Shown here: positions 43,500 to 56,679 of the stretch, in pieces
Position numbering within the stretch: position 1 is the first letter of the stretch
How the letters are laid out: each line of letters begins with the position of its first letter
NCBI GenBank assembly: GCA_039621445.1
Contig: CP154955.1
Coordinates: 18,084,691-18,148,690, forward strand
Source of the DNA: Euglena gracilis
Taxonomy: Eukaryota > Euglenida > Euglenophyceae > Euglenales
Length of the DNA: 64,000 nt
Direction: 5' to 3'
Program-made: the position numbers and the translations under genes
The notes under the pieces: generated by a model
Seen by the model: the letters and a program-made list of their open reading frames with translations, nothing else
Told to the model about the DNA's origin: nothing
Database searches by the model: none

Positions 43500-44255
43500 G
43501 TTTTGTGCCCAAAACGGGGCACTGGCGGGTCGGAGGCCAAAAAAGATCGTTTCGGGCAAAAAAAAAATTTTCGATTTTTTTTCGACTTTTTTGACCCGAA
43601 AATGACCCAGAGTCAATGGGTTGGCGGCCCAAAACGCTCATTTTCGGCTCAAAAACAGTTTTTCCGGGTCCGGGAGGCCAAAAAATATCGTTTCGGGCAA
43701 AAAAAATCGATTTTTTCGACTTTTTTTGGCCGAAAACGGCTAAGTCGAACAGTGGGAAAAGTGTACAAAATGTCCCAAATTGGCCGAAAAACGGCCGTAT
43801 CTCGGGCTAGGCGGGGAGTTGCGGGGAAATCAAAATACCAGTAGATGGGGCGTTCCAAAGGCTCCAAATTAGGTCTCGGAACATTTCCTTTGATTTGGCT
43901 TCATTTTGGAGATATTTTCAAAATTTTGTTTTTTTTTTTGGCCGAAATGGCAGAGTCCAAAGGGGGGGGGCTTATCCAGGGGGGGCGGGCCAATCCTACC
44001 CAGTTTGGACCCCTTCGTGCGTGAATAACTCGGGCCTGGCGGGGAGTTGGGGGTCAAACCCAGGTGATTCGGAAACTAGAAATCCAGTCGCTCGCGACTG
44101 AAAAAAAAATTCGGGAACCGGGCCGGGATCATGGTGATAATCCGTCGGTTCTCCAGGTGGCCCCGACCCGGGGGGGGGGGGGGGGGGGGGCGAGGGGGGG
44201 GGGGTTTCGCCAGGGGTAAGCTTCGCTCTTACCCTAAAGGGATAAAAGTTCAGCG
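43500..44255 (+). repeat. long dispersed repeat, copy 1
   Basis: CATTTTCGGCTCAAAAACAG, TCCGGGTCCGGGAGGCC, GAAAACGGCTAAGTCGAACA and AAAACGGCCGTATCTC recur at 62,121-62,295, and the right end GGTAAGCTTCGCTCTTACCC...GATAAAAGTTCAGCGA recurs at 63,228-63,272. No open frames of note; non-coding in appearance, A-tract-rich. Confidence 0.7.
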
Positions 44256-44787
44256 ACCCCCCCCCTACCACCTTACCCCCTGGGGGGGGGTCGGGACCCC
44301 CCCCCCTACCACCTACCTCAATACCGAAGGGCTTCCCATCCATCCCGGGGGGGGGGGGGGGAGGTACCAGTCTGTGCGCTCTCCCCAGATGTGAAGATCT
44401 GGTGTGGGGAGAGGGTCCCAGGAGGTCGGGGGAAATCCCTTTGGGACTTTTGAGTCCAAACCTTGATACAAAATTTGGTGTTTGTGGGAAAACAGGACCC
44501 CTTCTTCCCTCCACCCACACCGTTCCCGGGACTCCCCCAAGGTCGCCAGTGGTCCCGCCTTGTCACAGTCCCGGAAAACGATGAGGTCCCGATCCTGGCC
44601 CTGTCCCCATCGGAAGTTGTGATCGTCCCTGGCCCCAGCCCACACTGTGGCTATCAAACAGGGGGGGGGGGGGGGGCTGTGCTGCACTGGGGCGCGGTGC
44701 ATGCTGTCCCACTGGCAGGATGGGATGGGCAGGGGGGGGGATGGTACCACCCTGGGGGTGGGGGGGGGGGGGGCGACTCCCCCCTCC

Positions 44788-45111
44788 CAGGCTGAAATTG
44801 ACCGACCCGGGGGGGAGGGGGGTCTCGGAGTGCCCTGGAGTCTGGAGTGCCTGGGAAGGCAGGCACTTCCCCTTCCCCGGAGGAGGAGGGGATCGGTGCC
44901 TGCCCAGTCCTGGTCGTGGGCCAAAAAGTGCCCAATAATGGGCTTGTCTGGGTTTCCGGCGCCGAAAGTGCCTTGGCCGAGTGCGCAGGCACTTTTGGCC
45001 ATGTGCCCTGCCCCCCCCCCCCAGGGGGGTCGGATCTGGGTGCCTTGGAGTGCCTGCCCAGGCAGGCACCCCTCCCGGGGTGAGGTTGGCACCGCCTTAA
45101 AGTTCAGCCTG
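44788..45111. mobile_element. D-family MITE copy D2
   Basis: Starts CAGGCTGAAATTGACCGACC and ends CCTTAAAGTTCAGCCTG, with the same GGAGTGCCTGG...GGCAGGCAC pattern as D1. The flanks CCCCCTCC and CTGCCCGA do not match, so the target duplication has been lost or the ends are misplaced. A short fragment with the same right end (AAGTTCAGCCTG) is near 49,745. Confidence 0.55.
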
Positions 45112-46679
45112 CTGCCCGAGAAGCCCTGTCACTTGACGGCAACTTTACCCGGTGAGGGGAGGGGGGAGTTCAGTCGGTTGTCTGGGATTCCTGGTACAGG
45201 ACGGCCTGCCTGCCAGCCGGGTAAGCTACCGCAAAACTGGCGCATCCTCTCATCGAATGAACAGGAAGAGGTGAAGGTTCTGCCTGTTGGGACCCATGCG
45301 TGGTCCCAAGAAACAAGCCGCATACTCTGTCTGACCAATGATGCCAAAAAGAACCCCTGGCTTAGGCAAAGCGGAGCGGCAGAGGGGGCATATCAGGGCA
45401 CACTGTGGGCGTTGCCTTGGGGCAGTTGGCTCCCTCTTTAACCCCTCCGACGTGACTGTGCATTGCCCTGTGAAGCGCTGAAGCCCAAGCAACATCGTGC
45501 GGTGGAGGGGCCAAAACAGGCGCGCCCCCTCCCAAAAAAAAAACTGTTGCCCACTCCACCTTTCCAACAAATTTTTTTCCGGCCACTGCCTGCAGGTCGG
45601 AGCACGGCAAGGAGAGTCGATCACATCGGGCAGCGACACGGCTTAACCCTGAAAGAACCCGGAACCAATAACGACTGCAAAGCACAACATCAGTTGGAGG
45701 ACAGGTTTGTAAATTCAACCAGAAAAGCAAACCTGGAACCTGTGCGACAAAACCATTGGATTCCTGGCAAATGATGGTTCAGAAGCCAACACCGTCGCTG
45801 CCACAGCCTCCTGGGCAGAGTTGAGTTGGTACAGCCAACCCAGCCCTGACACTTCCAAGTCATATTTATGGAATAGCCTGTCCCCCTCCGGATAAAGTTG
45901 GGGGAGGTCGAGTGCTCCTCCCCCCCCCTGGGCCGTGGGGAAATTGCCTCACCACGTGTGACCAGCTGTCAAGGGGGTACAGCAGGTGCAGCAAAGTGGA
46001 GGTCAAAAGGAAATTGGGTGTCAAAAAAAAATCCGAAACCTCCGAAGAAAGTTTTCTGCGATGTTCCACCCGGTCCTTCCATGCACTCCTGTTTTGTTTT
46101 GCTTGACGTCTGGTCAATCGACCACGGCTGACGTTGTATTCAAGCTGATGTGGCCATCAAATAATCTCTTAAAAACATTCTGGCACAATTTAAAAACGCT
46201 TGCCACGGTTCCTTCATGCATCCGAGTCATGGACCAAATTTTTCCATGATATCACCCCTTTCTCCAGCGATCTCTTAATTGGCCCTCTGATTTGTGGGGG
46301 GGGGGGGTCGGTAGAGAGCGTTTTTGGATACCCTGATTGGGGGTGATCGCTGGACAAGCCAAAAAAAACATTTGAGATCCTCCAGAAACTGTTTTGCCCT
46401 GACCAGAGGGGAGTTGATCACCAAAGTTTAACTTGGTGCTTCGAAGAGCAGCTCGGGCGGCAAAACATTTTTTCCTGTGAAGCATGCAGCACACACCAAG
46501 AATGCTGCTGCAGCGCAAGAAAACAAGTTTGCTACAGCGCACCTGGGAACAAAAAAAGCTTTGCAGCACAGGAAAGTGTTTAGCGTTTAGTATGGTGTTT
46601 CACCATACTTCTTGGAAAGTCTGGTGAAGAGGATTTTTTAAGAAGTTGTTCCATGGCACAGCCTGCCCAACGCCCACAG

Positions 46680-46850
46680 TGATGGAGCACGCACGATTAC
46701 AGGCGGCGCTGAAGTCTGCTCCGCAGGCTCGACGTCGGCCCAACGCCACGGGCGGCACTTCTTGCAGGGAGAGGCAGTGCTGCGAGGGGGGAGAGGCGCA
46801 GCCTCAGGCCGCTGCTCCGTGGGCGTGCCGGGGGGGGGGGGGGGGGAAAC
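46680..46850. CDS. GC-rich coding-like patch, strand unresolved
   Basis: Plus reads MEHARLQAALKSAPQARRRP and NATGGTSCRERQCCEGGEAQ; minus reads CKKCRPWRWADVEPAEQTSA. It ends in a G-run at 46,830. Confidence 0.25.
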
Positions 46851-47109
46851 GGCAGCCAACTGGGGAGAAGGTGTTTTTTAAATAAAACTCCAAAGGTTGT
46901 CAGAAAGTGACCTCTGTGCTGGGGACTTGGGCATTTGGGGGGGGGGGGCAAACGACCCAAATAAAAACAAGCTTTCTATTTGGACCCTGCCTGTGTAATT
47001 GTTTGTTGATTTATTGTTAGTTTTTGTTCAGATGTCAGATCAAAATGGGGGTTATTTGGACTACGTATGTAGTTGCCCTGCGCTTCCACTGGGGGGGGGG
47101 GGGTGCACA

Positions 47110-47290
47110 AAACGAGAGTTCTCAGCAGCTGCATGCTTCGGCTGGTACAAGGCCAGAGACAGGGCTGTCTCCGCCTGACCTTCACTTCGGCCGCTCTCAT
47201 GTGTCGTCTGTCAAGCAGCTCAGGCTTTTTTTGAGCGGCGCGTCTGCCAAGCACAGGAAACCTAAGCTTGGTGAACCCAGGGAAGGGCAG
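47110..47290. CDS. coding-like patch, strand unresolved
   Basis: Plus reads SSQQLHASAGTRPETGLSPP and GASAKHRKPKLGEPREGQG; minus reads AAQKKPELLDRRHMRAAEVK. Confidence 0.25.
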
Positions 47291-47299
47291 GGTATTAGG

Positions 47300-49200
47300 T
47301 GGGGGGGGGGGTCCCCCCTTGGGGGGAAAAAAAAACAGCGCAAAAGTGCGGAAAGATTTTTTTGAGGGGCTTCAAAAAAAGCCCGAAATTGTTTCTTCAG
47401 GCGATTCTTTTTCACCAAATTGACAAAAACAGATGATAAAAACATAATTTTGCCGGCACGAAGCGCTGCCACTTTTCTTGAAAACCCGCCCACAACCCTC
47501 CCTTAGGTTGCGGATCTCGCTCTTAAGGTTTTTTCATTGTCGGTGTGGGCAAATGCACGCACCGAAAAAAAAAAAGCTCAAGTGCGAGATCCGACACCTA
47601 AGCCTCCCCCACCCCAGGGGGTCCACCGACCCACCCACCCATCCACGCACCTACCTACCCAGCCAAAAGCCATCCAGAATCGGCCTGAAAAATTTCCTCC
47701 CAATCCGGCTTTCAATCAGGTTGGGCTTACCCATGGCGCACCTCACCCTGGGGGGGGGGGGGGGTCCAGTGGGCTAAACCCAATTGCCCACTCCCGAAAA
47801 CCCACCACCCATCCCCCCGCAGGGGAGGAATAACGCGGGGGTTAAGCAAATGTGTTGTCCTTAACATAACAAACAAAACTTCTGTCCCATTTCCTTCATT
47901 CAGGGAAGGGTTTGCTGTGCGACCCCACTGTAGGACCCATTGAGGGGGGGGGGGGTTGGAAGTGGAGGCTGTGGGGGCATGCGAGTCGAGATGGTACACA
48001 ATATTCCTGAGTTGTCACAGAAGGATGCTAACTTCCAATAATGGCCATCTGAGGCACCTGGCACAGGATAATGGCCATACGCCCCCTAAAATAATGGCCA
48101 AAAATATTGACAAGACTTGGAAGTTATGGACACGAAACTGAAAAACAACAAATAAAATAATATGGGCACAGGATCTAAAAGTAATGGCCATTTTTTAATG
48201 TAAAACAGTTCCATTTTTTTTCGGGTCTTCTAGCCGCATATTTCGACATTTGCTTTAGGTCACCAAGCCAAATATTTTAGGTCCTCTAGCCAAAAATTTT
48301 GGATTTACTGATGCAGAAGAGTTTCGGAAATCACTGGAGACTGGCAAAAGAAAAGTCAACACTAGGGGAAAAATATTTTGGACCACCCTTGAAACATCGC
48401 AAATCTACCCAGAACCAAGGTGTGCAGTGTGCTCGTCTTCAATTTTCGACCTCGTTCAAGCCCCAGTTCACTCCCAGGGGTGGTCTCGGGGGGAGCACAA
48501 AAAAATGCCAAAAAAAATGCCAAAAAAAACGCAAGTTGCATGTAAATTCCAATGGGAACTCCCCCAGGATCTATACGTTCTGCTGGAGAGGGCTTGGGGA
48601 AATGTTTTCTTTCTGCAACATTCTATATAAATGCATGTATAAATGGTTTGAAGCAAAATGGTGCATATTTTGGACAATAATTCACCCATCTTTCTAAAAA
48701 AAGAAAAGAAAAGGAATAAAAGTTAGCAAAAAAATGCAAACTTTGCAAAAAATGGAAGAAATTTTTCTTTCAAAATTTTGATCATATTTTGATGCATACT
48801 TTGGTTTAATATATGCAAAAAATATGCGATGTGCTGGCCAAAAAGGACATGCAATAACAAAAAAAATCAACAAAAATTTTCGTCTCAGGGGAAAATGTGA
48901 CTCAAAAGGCGGAATTATTCGTCCAAAAAATTTGCCAGCAGAAAAAAAACATTCCGAAAAAAAAACGGGAAGATATTGGGCGCAATGCATTAAATGCATT
49001 AGTCTCAAGTTTGCTTTCCCAAAGATCCCCGAACCCGCCCAGATGGATTTCGTCAACTCAAATATTCCCATAGGGAATATTGTTTGGGGGATTGAATATT
49101 TATGCGAGTAGGAAATTCATGGTCAGATCCTGAGCCATCCGGATGGGTTAAAAAAAAAAGGGCCAGGGGCGCAAGTTCATCAGGAAGAAGCCTGGTGCCT
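47300..49200. other. no confident gene
   Basis: Long A-tracts, C/G-runs at 47,300 and 47,750, and AATGGCCAT-type pieces at 48,030-48,190. Open frames have no coding composition. Confidence 0.6.
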
Positions 49201-49768
49201 ACGATTACTGCAGGCACCAACATCACTACTTTTGGAGGAGGGAATCCAAGAATCGGGGAGACAGAAGGTTAGCGGTGGTGGGCAGGGCCACCACAGAGGC
49301 ACGAAGCTGGAGGTTTGTGTTAGCAGATGGATGGATATCCCCCCGACCACCACATTCTCGCATCGTCATCATTTTCTTTTTTGTTTGTCCATTCCAGAAA
49401 GCATTAAGGACCATTGTCGGACAGTTTCCACGATCAAAAAAACTACAGGTGGCACAGGAGGGAGGGGGTTCCCATCGGCACAGGAGGGTGGGGGTTCACA
49501 ACGGCCCAAGCACCTCGGAGGGCCCATGGCCCCTCCCAGCAATGGTGGGGGGACCCATTCTTCCTCACACATTATTGCATATTATTACCCATTCCTTTGC
49601 ATATTCTTCTTGTTGAACACAGGCGTGCACAGGCTGAGTTTGACCAATTTGTGACCAATTGGCTGTTTGGGGGGAGCAGGGGAGGGGTCTCGAAGTGCCT
49701 GGAATGCCGGCCCGGGGGGGGGGGATGCCTGAAAGTTCAGCCTGGGCATGGACTAAAAAAAACGTCGA

Positions 49769-49930
49769 CACAAGTTTGTTGGTGTGCCGATGGGGAAAGA
49801 ACATGGGTTGGGATGGAACATTGAGGCCAAACGCACTGGAGAGAGAATTTTCGGGAGAATGATAATTTTGATTCAAATGATGATGGGATGCCGTTTGGGG
49901 AGAGCTGCCCAACGTGTCATGGGCCATGGG
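49769..49930 (+). CDS. coding-like patch, unknown protein
   Basis: Plus frame KFVGVPMGKEHGLGWNIEAK, RTGERIFGRMIILIQMMMGC, RLGRAAQRVMGHGG with purine-rich first positions; it runs into a G-run. Confidence 0.3.
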
Positions 49931-50738
49931 GGGGGGGGTAAAAACAAGAGAAAATTGTTGAAAAAAATTGGGTTCCACAAGGGATTAGGAAACGGCTCTG
50001 TGACTATCTGAGGGGGCTGTGAAAAAAACCCTCTGTGAGGGAGGGCCTGCGGCAGAGTTGGGGGAGGAGGGAGGTTCGGGGTCTCCGTCAGTCACGTCGG
50101 TGGGGTCCTCCTGCCTGGCGGTGAGGGTCCACAGCCACCAGCACGGCGCCTGTCGTGAGCAATGGCACTTCCACGGGCGTAATTGTGTCCCTCCTCCTTG
50201 TGTCTCCCCCCTCCAACGACCACTAATGTTTGTACCCGCCCCCCTCCTCGGGCAATTGTCGCGTGATAAATTGGGCAGCACGGAGGGGGGGTGACAATTT
50301 CGCGGGGTGACAAATTGGACGGCACAGCCAGGGGTGACAATTGCCCGGGGGCATCAATTGCCCCGGGGGGGGGGGTATCCAACTGGGGGTGGGGGGCGTT
50401 GAAACAGCCAATGTTTGACTCCGATCATTTGGGGGGGGGGGGTAATAACCCCTGTAATTTTTTGAAGTCTAGAAAAAAAAGACACAGAGAGGTGGGAAAG
50501 GGGCCAAACGTCACAGACCTGAGGTGAAGGAAAACGATTGGACACCTCTTGTTCATTTGCCAAGGCGAACTGTCGCTCAAAAAAAAGCAGGAATTCGGGG
50601 TGGGGAAGGACTGCGCCTGCCTTTGCAATACTTGGCGGCAGCAGCTGCACACCCTTGGCGGAGAGTGCTATTTGGGGGGGGGGGGACATTTGGAGGAGTA
50701 TTTTGGGGGGGAGGGTTGACGTTGTCTGTTGTTCTCTA

Positions 50739-51345
<607 letters not shown>

Positions 51346-51404
51346 GTGAGCATTATTCCTCCCTTCCTTGCCCAAAGACTGGGCTTTCCAATGACCCCCG
51401 TCAG

Positions 51405-51518
51405 ATGCGATCGATGTTGATTCAATGAGTGCAGAAGAATTGTACAATTTACCTTCGCTGTCCTTGCAAATGCATGTTCCAGAGAAGATTTTCAAAGTTG
51501 CTGAAAGTTGGCCAAGAG
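51405..51518 (+). CDS. exon candidate [18 protein letters not shown]
   Basis: 114 nt between CGTCAG and a GTCAAA donor. It reads [20 protein letters not shown] and [18 protein letters not shown]. Acidic, balanced codons, no stops until past the donor. It follows the 600-bp TG/CG tract, which would then lie in the upstream intron. Confidence 0.4.
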
Positions 51519-52359
51519 GTCAAAAATTGCATTTTTCCCTCATTTTTGGTCTTTTATGTCATTTGTCTTCTTACCAAAGACTTTTGTTTCACCATTTACA
51601 CCCTTGTCCCAAATTTAAAGCCCCCCAGGGAGTTTGGTTTGCCACCCAAATGTTAAGCACCCCCATTTATAAACTCACAATTGCACCAAGAAAACGTTGA
51701 TATTTTGGGTAGACAGAACAATTTTCATCAGAATCCTCATTCATGACAACATTGTCCATTTTTGGGGACAACAGGAGGTGTGCAACAAAAAGTTGGGTAT
51801 AAAGTTTGTATTTTACCGCTGGTGAAGGTTCTAAGGCAACCAAAAAAGTTGGATTTTCCCCTTAAATGTAAACCCCCGTCCCAAAAACATTGCCCCTGGG
51901 GGCCTTGAATTCCTGGCCAAATATAAAGCCGGGGGTTAACATTGGGGGGGGGGTTACTCAAATACCCTGCCATGGGAGGTGGACCATCCGCCCACCACCT
52001 TTTCCTGGGGGGGGGGGGGGCGTCCACCTACCCCTGCCCCTGGACGTCGGCTCACATGAGAGGTCGGCCGAAACCAGAGACCCCAACAGTTACCGGGGGC
52101 AGTATGTTGCCAAGCAAATGAATTGTGACCCATTCGTGTTTGTCAAGTTGCCAGACCAACTCCCCCCCCCCAGGAAAGACCAGGAGGTGGGGGGGTCAAA
52201 CCCCACCCACCACAGCGGGATGCAAGGGGGAAAAAATCCTTCGGCGCCGCCGAGAGATTTTGACCTAACAATTGGCGTCTCCAAAAAAAACATGGAAGGC
52301 CTGGTAAGGGGGATGGTCGGACCCCCCCCCCCCGCCCACCAGCCACCACCCGGGGAGGG

Positions 52360-52610
52360 CGCCGTGGTCGCCGCTGGGGGGCGAGGACGAGGGACATCGT
52401 CCGCGGGGGGGGAGGGCGGGGGCCGGTGCGGGGTGAGGGGCCGCGGCATGACCGGCAGGGGCTTCGGGGAGCCCGGCGCGGCGGTGGCGGAGGCCGACCG
52501 CACGAGGTGCCGGGAGGCGGCGCGGCCCCGCCGGTCGCCCCGCGGAACGTGCCCGTGGCGCCGCCCGCCACCCGGTGGAGGGGGTCGGGAAGTTAGGCAG
52601 GAATTCAAGT
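52360..52610 (+). CDS. extremely GC-rich coding-like patch
   Basis: Plus frame MTGRGFGEPGAAVAEADRTR, CREAARPRRSPRGTCPWR with every third base G or C. Minus frames are open as well. Followed by degenerate repeats of GACCCTGACAGTTTCC (52,640-52,735). Confidence 0.3.
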
Positions 52611-52739
52611 TGGGAAGTTACCCCCCCCCCGGGACCCGGGGAAACTGTCACCTGACAAGTCAGGCGGTACCAAGGACCCTGGCAGTTTCCCAGGCAGAAC
52701 CCTGACAGTTTCCGAGGCACGACCCTGACAGGTTCTCGG

Positions 52740-53990
52740 GGGTGGGGGGGGGGGGGTTGGAAAGTAATTTGGTACAAATTTATGCGAGCAAATTTGGGTT
52801 CGGGCTAACTCTTTTAGGGCCTGCTTCCTTAGGGCTTTACAGGGGTCGGACCCTCCCCCGTGTCACTTGCTGACCCCCAGGGGCAGTAGTTTAGGCTTGC
52901 CATTTGTTGTTCCGGCAGGCCTCTTAGAATCTTGCGCCTCTCATTTTTTGGAAGTCGTTCTTCAACCTGCCCAAAGTGCACGACCTCCTCTGAATAGCGC
53001 TCGACAGTGGTTGGGTCCAAGTAATATTTTCAACGGAGATTTGCCTCTGCCGGAGCTGGGACCCGAAACTGAACCCCTCCCCCAGAGGGTGTCCCTGTTG
53101 TGCTGGCAACCCCATCAATAAACTTACTAACCACTCGACCGCAAGCAGCATTTTTTTTTCGACAGCAAGCAGCATGGCTTTGCCGGTGACACCTTGCCGG
53201 GGGTGGGCTTTAGGGTGCCAACTATAACCTTTTGGTCTCCCAGTCATCCCACAAGCACCTTCGGCGAAAGGGGGTGTGCTAAAGCACTAAACGACTAAAA
53301 CCATCAAACCACTAAAACCACCAAAAATGCCTCGCCCCCCCCCCCGCCTCAAGACGATCCATAACGTGCACCCCAACTGCAACATCCGTTAAACCAAGGC
53401 TGGGTGTTGGGCAACTTGGCCATAAAGGCATGCAGGGGAAGCTTCTCTCTGGGTGCCTGAAAAGGTTTCCAGACTTATTGAAAAATTAGGGATTTAGGGT
53501 TACGATTTGGGCCCTTCGTTAGGCTAAATCTTGGGCCCCTCCTTGGCTTAAAATCACAACCCTGATATTCCTTAATCAGCCCACACGAGTGGCTTCAGAA
53601 GAATACAGCCGAGGAGATTAAAAAAAAAATAGAGGGATCCAATTATTTGGTGGAGATTGATGAACTACAGAGTTCTCATTTTTTTTCGGAAAAAAAATTA
53701 AACAGCGTCGATATTTCTCACAGCAGAGTGGACCAAGGAACCCTTAAAAGTCCTCCAATTCAGGCCACCTCCCCTTGTGTAGACCTCCCATGTCTTAAAA
53801 TTCATCGGTGAAGGGGAGGTCCAAAATAAATGATACACCCAGAGAGACTTTCAAAGAGAAAATCAAAGCCGGGCATTAAAATGACAGATAACAGACGTTT
53901 GATGGCCTATTTTACAGCTCCGGGCAAAGGGGAGAGACCGCCAGACTATCCAAGAAGGAAGTTTGTTGAGAAGGGGGGGGGGGGGGGCAA
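52740..53990. other. no confident gene
   Basis: A duplicated CCACTAAAACCACTAAA-like stretch at 53,283-53,330, a CGACAGCAAGCAGCA repeat at 53,140-53,175, G/C-runs at 53,335 and 53,970. The region 52,860-53,120 is open both ways without clear signal. Confidence 0.5.
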
Positions 53991-54039
53991 ATTGAGGGGA
54001 CTCGTTTGGGGGAGGTGGGTTTGACTTGTCCCAGAGCGG

Positions 54040-54326
54040 AGGTCAAAAGGCAAAAGGCGGGGCCAGCACTGGCCGCCAAGTCCCGCTGCCGCAGGCCGTC
54101 CGGCCGCTGGGGCAGGATGGGGGGCTGGGAGGAGGTGGAGGGGATGGCGCTGCTCTTCCGCACCTTGGGCATGTGGAGGCCGGAGTGCCGGGAGCAGGCC
54201 GCCATTCCCCCGCCCAACGCCCCCCTGCTGGGCACAAGGGCAGGCGGTGAGCACCTCGACGAGGCAGCCTTGGGGCTGCGGTGTCGACTGTTTGACGGGA
54301 TTCCCCCGCGGGGAGCTCCCGATTGA
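54040..54326 (+). CDS. exon candidate, C-terminal, unknown protein
   Basis: Plus frame GWEEVEGMALLFRTLGMWRP, ECREQAAIPPPNAPLLGTRA, GGEHLDEAALGLRCRLFDGI to TGA at 54,324-54,326. Purine-rich first positions and G/C-rich third positions make this one of the cleaner exons of the window. The start is uncertain, after CAGAG near 54,034. Confidence 0.45.
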
Positions 54327-55287
54327 AATGGAATTCTTTCCGAGATGCTAGAGAATTGCAGCAGGATTCCAGTTTGGGGAATTTTGGGTGTGCGAATAGG
54401 TGTCCTGTCTCGTGGGGGGTATCGTGCTCTTTGGGCAAACGTATGTGACCTGGCTACACCCAATTAAAAAGCAGACAAAAAGTCCAAAAGTTGGTCCAGT
54501 GCGATGAATGGAATCCACCATCTGGATCGAATTATTTCACAATTGTTCTGAGGACAAACTTCATTTTCGTTTATTCTGGCATCTCTGGAAACAGGGGAAT
54601 GCAACGAGAAAACACCCATACCCAATTAACAGCCATCCCTTCAATTTACAACCTCAATTGAGGGCGTTTTTAAGTTTGGGTGTCGGTCTTCGGGCTCAAA
54701 CATTGCTTTAATTTGGGGGTTGGTTGTTTTCGAAGGTTTTTAAATTTGGGGGGGTTCCATTTGAAACCCAAGTTATTAGTCTGCATTGAAGTTTGAATAA
54801 GGCAGACATCCAATCTAAAGGCATTGCATGTACGCCTTCGGATGGTCCATTAAAGGGTCACCGAATTACAGAACATTCTGGGACCAGCACAAAATCCAAC
54901 TTTAAGCAACCCCTGAAGAATGCAGGTAAAACACAGGGAAAATGAAAACAAAATATCAACCCTAAGCAACCGAAAGCAACTAGTTTACAATTCTTGTCCT
55001 CTGGTTCATCTCGCTTTTTCAGATGATGATGAGAGAAGGCAAAAAATGTGCCACCTCCTTCATTCGTGGAAATGAAGGCACTTATTTGATGGCCATTTGG
55101 TCAAAGTTTAAGAAACTCTTTGTATGAAATCCAAAAGCTAAGCAACACCAAATTCAAGCAACCCCTTAGGCAGGTTGGCAAAAAAAAACCAAAATTAAGC
55201 ATCGAGTTGCTTAAATTGGGTGGGGGGGGGGGTGAAACCCCACAAAAAAAATAAGGGATATTGAAAGTTTTCAATGTCCTGCATTAT

Positions 55288-55632
55288 TCAATATACAAAA
55301 TTTTCAGAACCAAACACCAAGTCACCCCTGGTATGAGCGGGGCTACATGGTGGCCTGGCCGATGCCGGTTCAACCGGGGCGTTGAATTGCACCGTCGGAA
55401 TGGCAAGATGCAGTCCGGGTCTGCTCTGTGCAGCGGCATCGGTACCCAAACCCATCCCGCGTCTGCCGAACACTTCAGCGGAAAATATGGCAATCCGACA
55501 GGTCCACCTCCTGGAAAAGCCCAAACCCTGAAACGGAACGTAAACCCCAACACCAACCCTATCGCTAGCAATAATCCCGTAATGAAAATCGTAAATGCCG
55601 GGCACAACGTTGGGAGCAGCAGTCGGCACCAT
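55288..55632. CDS. coding-like region, strand unresolved
   Basis: Minus reads VVPGIYDFHYGIIASDRVGV, GVYVPFQGLGFSRRWTCRIA; plus reads SAEHFSGKYGNPTGPPPGKA, KRNVNPNTNPIASNNPVM. Both are open for over 300 bp. Confidence 0.28.
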
Positions 55633-56267
55633 CTGCTGCTGACGGGGGGAGCAAGGAACTTAAGGAGGGGGAGATCCGTTTGACCCTTGACATGAAAACA
55701 AAGCAGAATCAAACCTGGAAGAAAACCCAAACTCCAGGGAAGTCCTCAACATACCTCTCCTTCCTGGGATAAGGAGGGACGCAAAAAAAAGGCGTTTCGC
55801 ACCAAAATGCAATTTCCCCTCATTTTGGGTGTTGGTTGTTTAAACTGAGGAATCAATAATATCTCATGTAATATCTCACCGAATTGGGCTTCAGAAAAAT
55901 ATCTACAACCTCAAAATTTGGAGATTTCTTTCATGATCATTCACAAGAAAATTTATTCCTGGGGGAAAATATATAAATAATAGATGGTCAGAACCAGGGG
56001 GTGGTGCTTGGTAGACAAGGGGGGAGGAGGTATATGGGATAACTGTAGGTTTTTGTGCAAAAACTTCTTCACAAGGTGAGCTAACCGTTGCTCACCCTGT
56101 TTTGGGCCGCCTTTGGTTTCTGGGTGTCTTTGACCCAACCCCTTCGGAGGTAAACCTAGCGCAACCGGAGGCAGGTGGAGCAATTTCTGCTGGAATATAC
56201 ACCAAACAAAAAAACGAAGGTTGGAAGGAAGTGGAAAAGCCAGAAGGCAACCCCCCCCCTGCCGAGG

Positions 56268-56378
56268 GCAAGCCGCGGCGCAGCCTCGGTCCTCCAGCGC
56301 CAGGGACGATGCGTCCTCCTCGTCGGGGTGCAGCAGGCTGAAGCGGGAGGACGGCTGCCAGCACCCATGGTCACCCAG
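56268..56378 (-). CDS. exon candidate, acidic, unknown protein
   Basis: Minus frame CWQPSSRFSLLHPDEEDASS, LALEDRGCAAACPRQ with nearly every third base G or C. The plus frames are Ser/Arg-rich and less likely. Confidence 0.42.
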
Positions 56379-56390
56379 GATCCCAGACTG

Positions 56391-56540
56391 GTCACACCCG
56401 GTCACACCCGGTCACGCCCAGTCACGCCCGGTCACACGCGGTCAGACCCGATCACGCCTGGGCCCGTTCGGTCACGCCCGGTCACGCCCAGTCACACCCA
56501 GTCACGCCCAGTCACGCCCAGTCACGCCCGGTCACGGCCC
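56391..56540. repeat. 10-bp GTCACGCCCR minisatellite
   Basis: About fifteen head-to-tail 10-bp units, consensus GTCACRCCCR, with variants such as GTCAGACCCG and ATCACGCCTG. It begins five bases after the TGA at 56,545 on the minus strand, so it lies in the 3' region of that gene. Confidence 0.95.
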
Positions 56541-56544
56541 ACGG

Positions 56545-56679
56545 TCATGTCATAAATGCTTGAACGGCTGCCACCCACTGCTCGGCGTGCTGCTGGGGGT
56601 CGTGCTTGGGCTGGACAAGGGCAGCAGCCCGTGCTGGTGCCTGTGTCCCAGGCTGTGTCCTGGGATACCCTGGATTTAC
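56545..56679 (-). CDS. exon candidate, last exon, unknown protein
   Basis: After a TTGTTCAG acceptor the minus frame reads NPGYPRTQPGTQAPARAAAL, VQPKHDPQQHAEQWVAAVQA, FMT and TGA (56,545-56,547). The end is a regular amphipathic helix. The 10-bp minisatellite begins five bases past the stop. Confidence 0.42.
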   Translation of the reverse strand, partial: VNPGYPRTQPGTQAPARAAALVQPKHDPQQHAEQWVAAVQAFMT

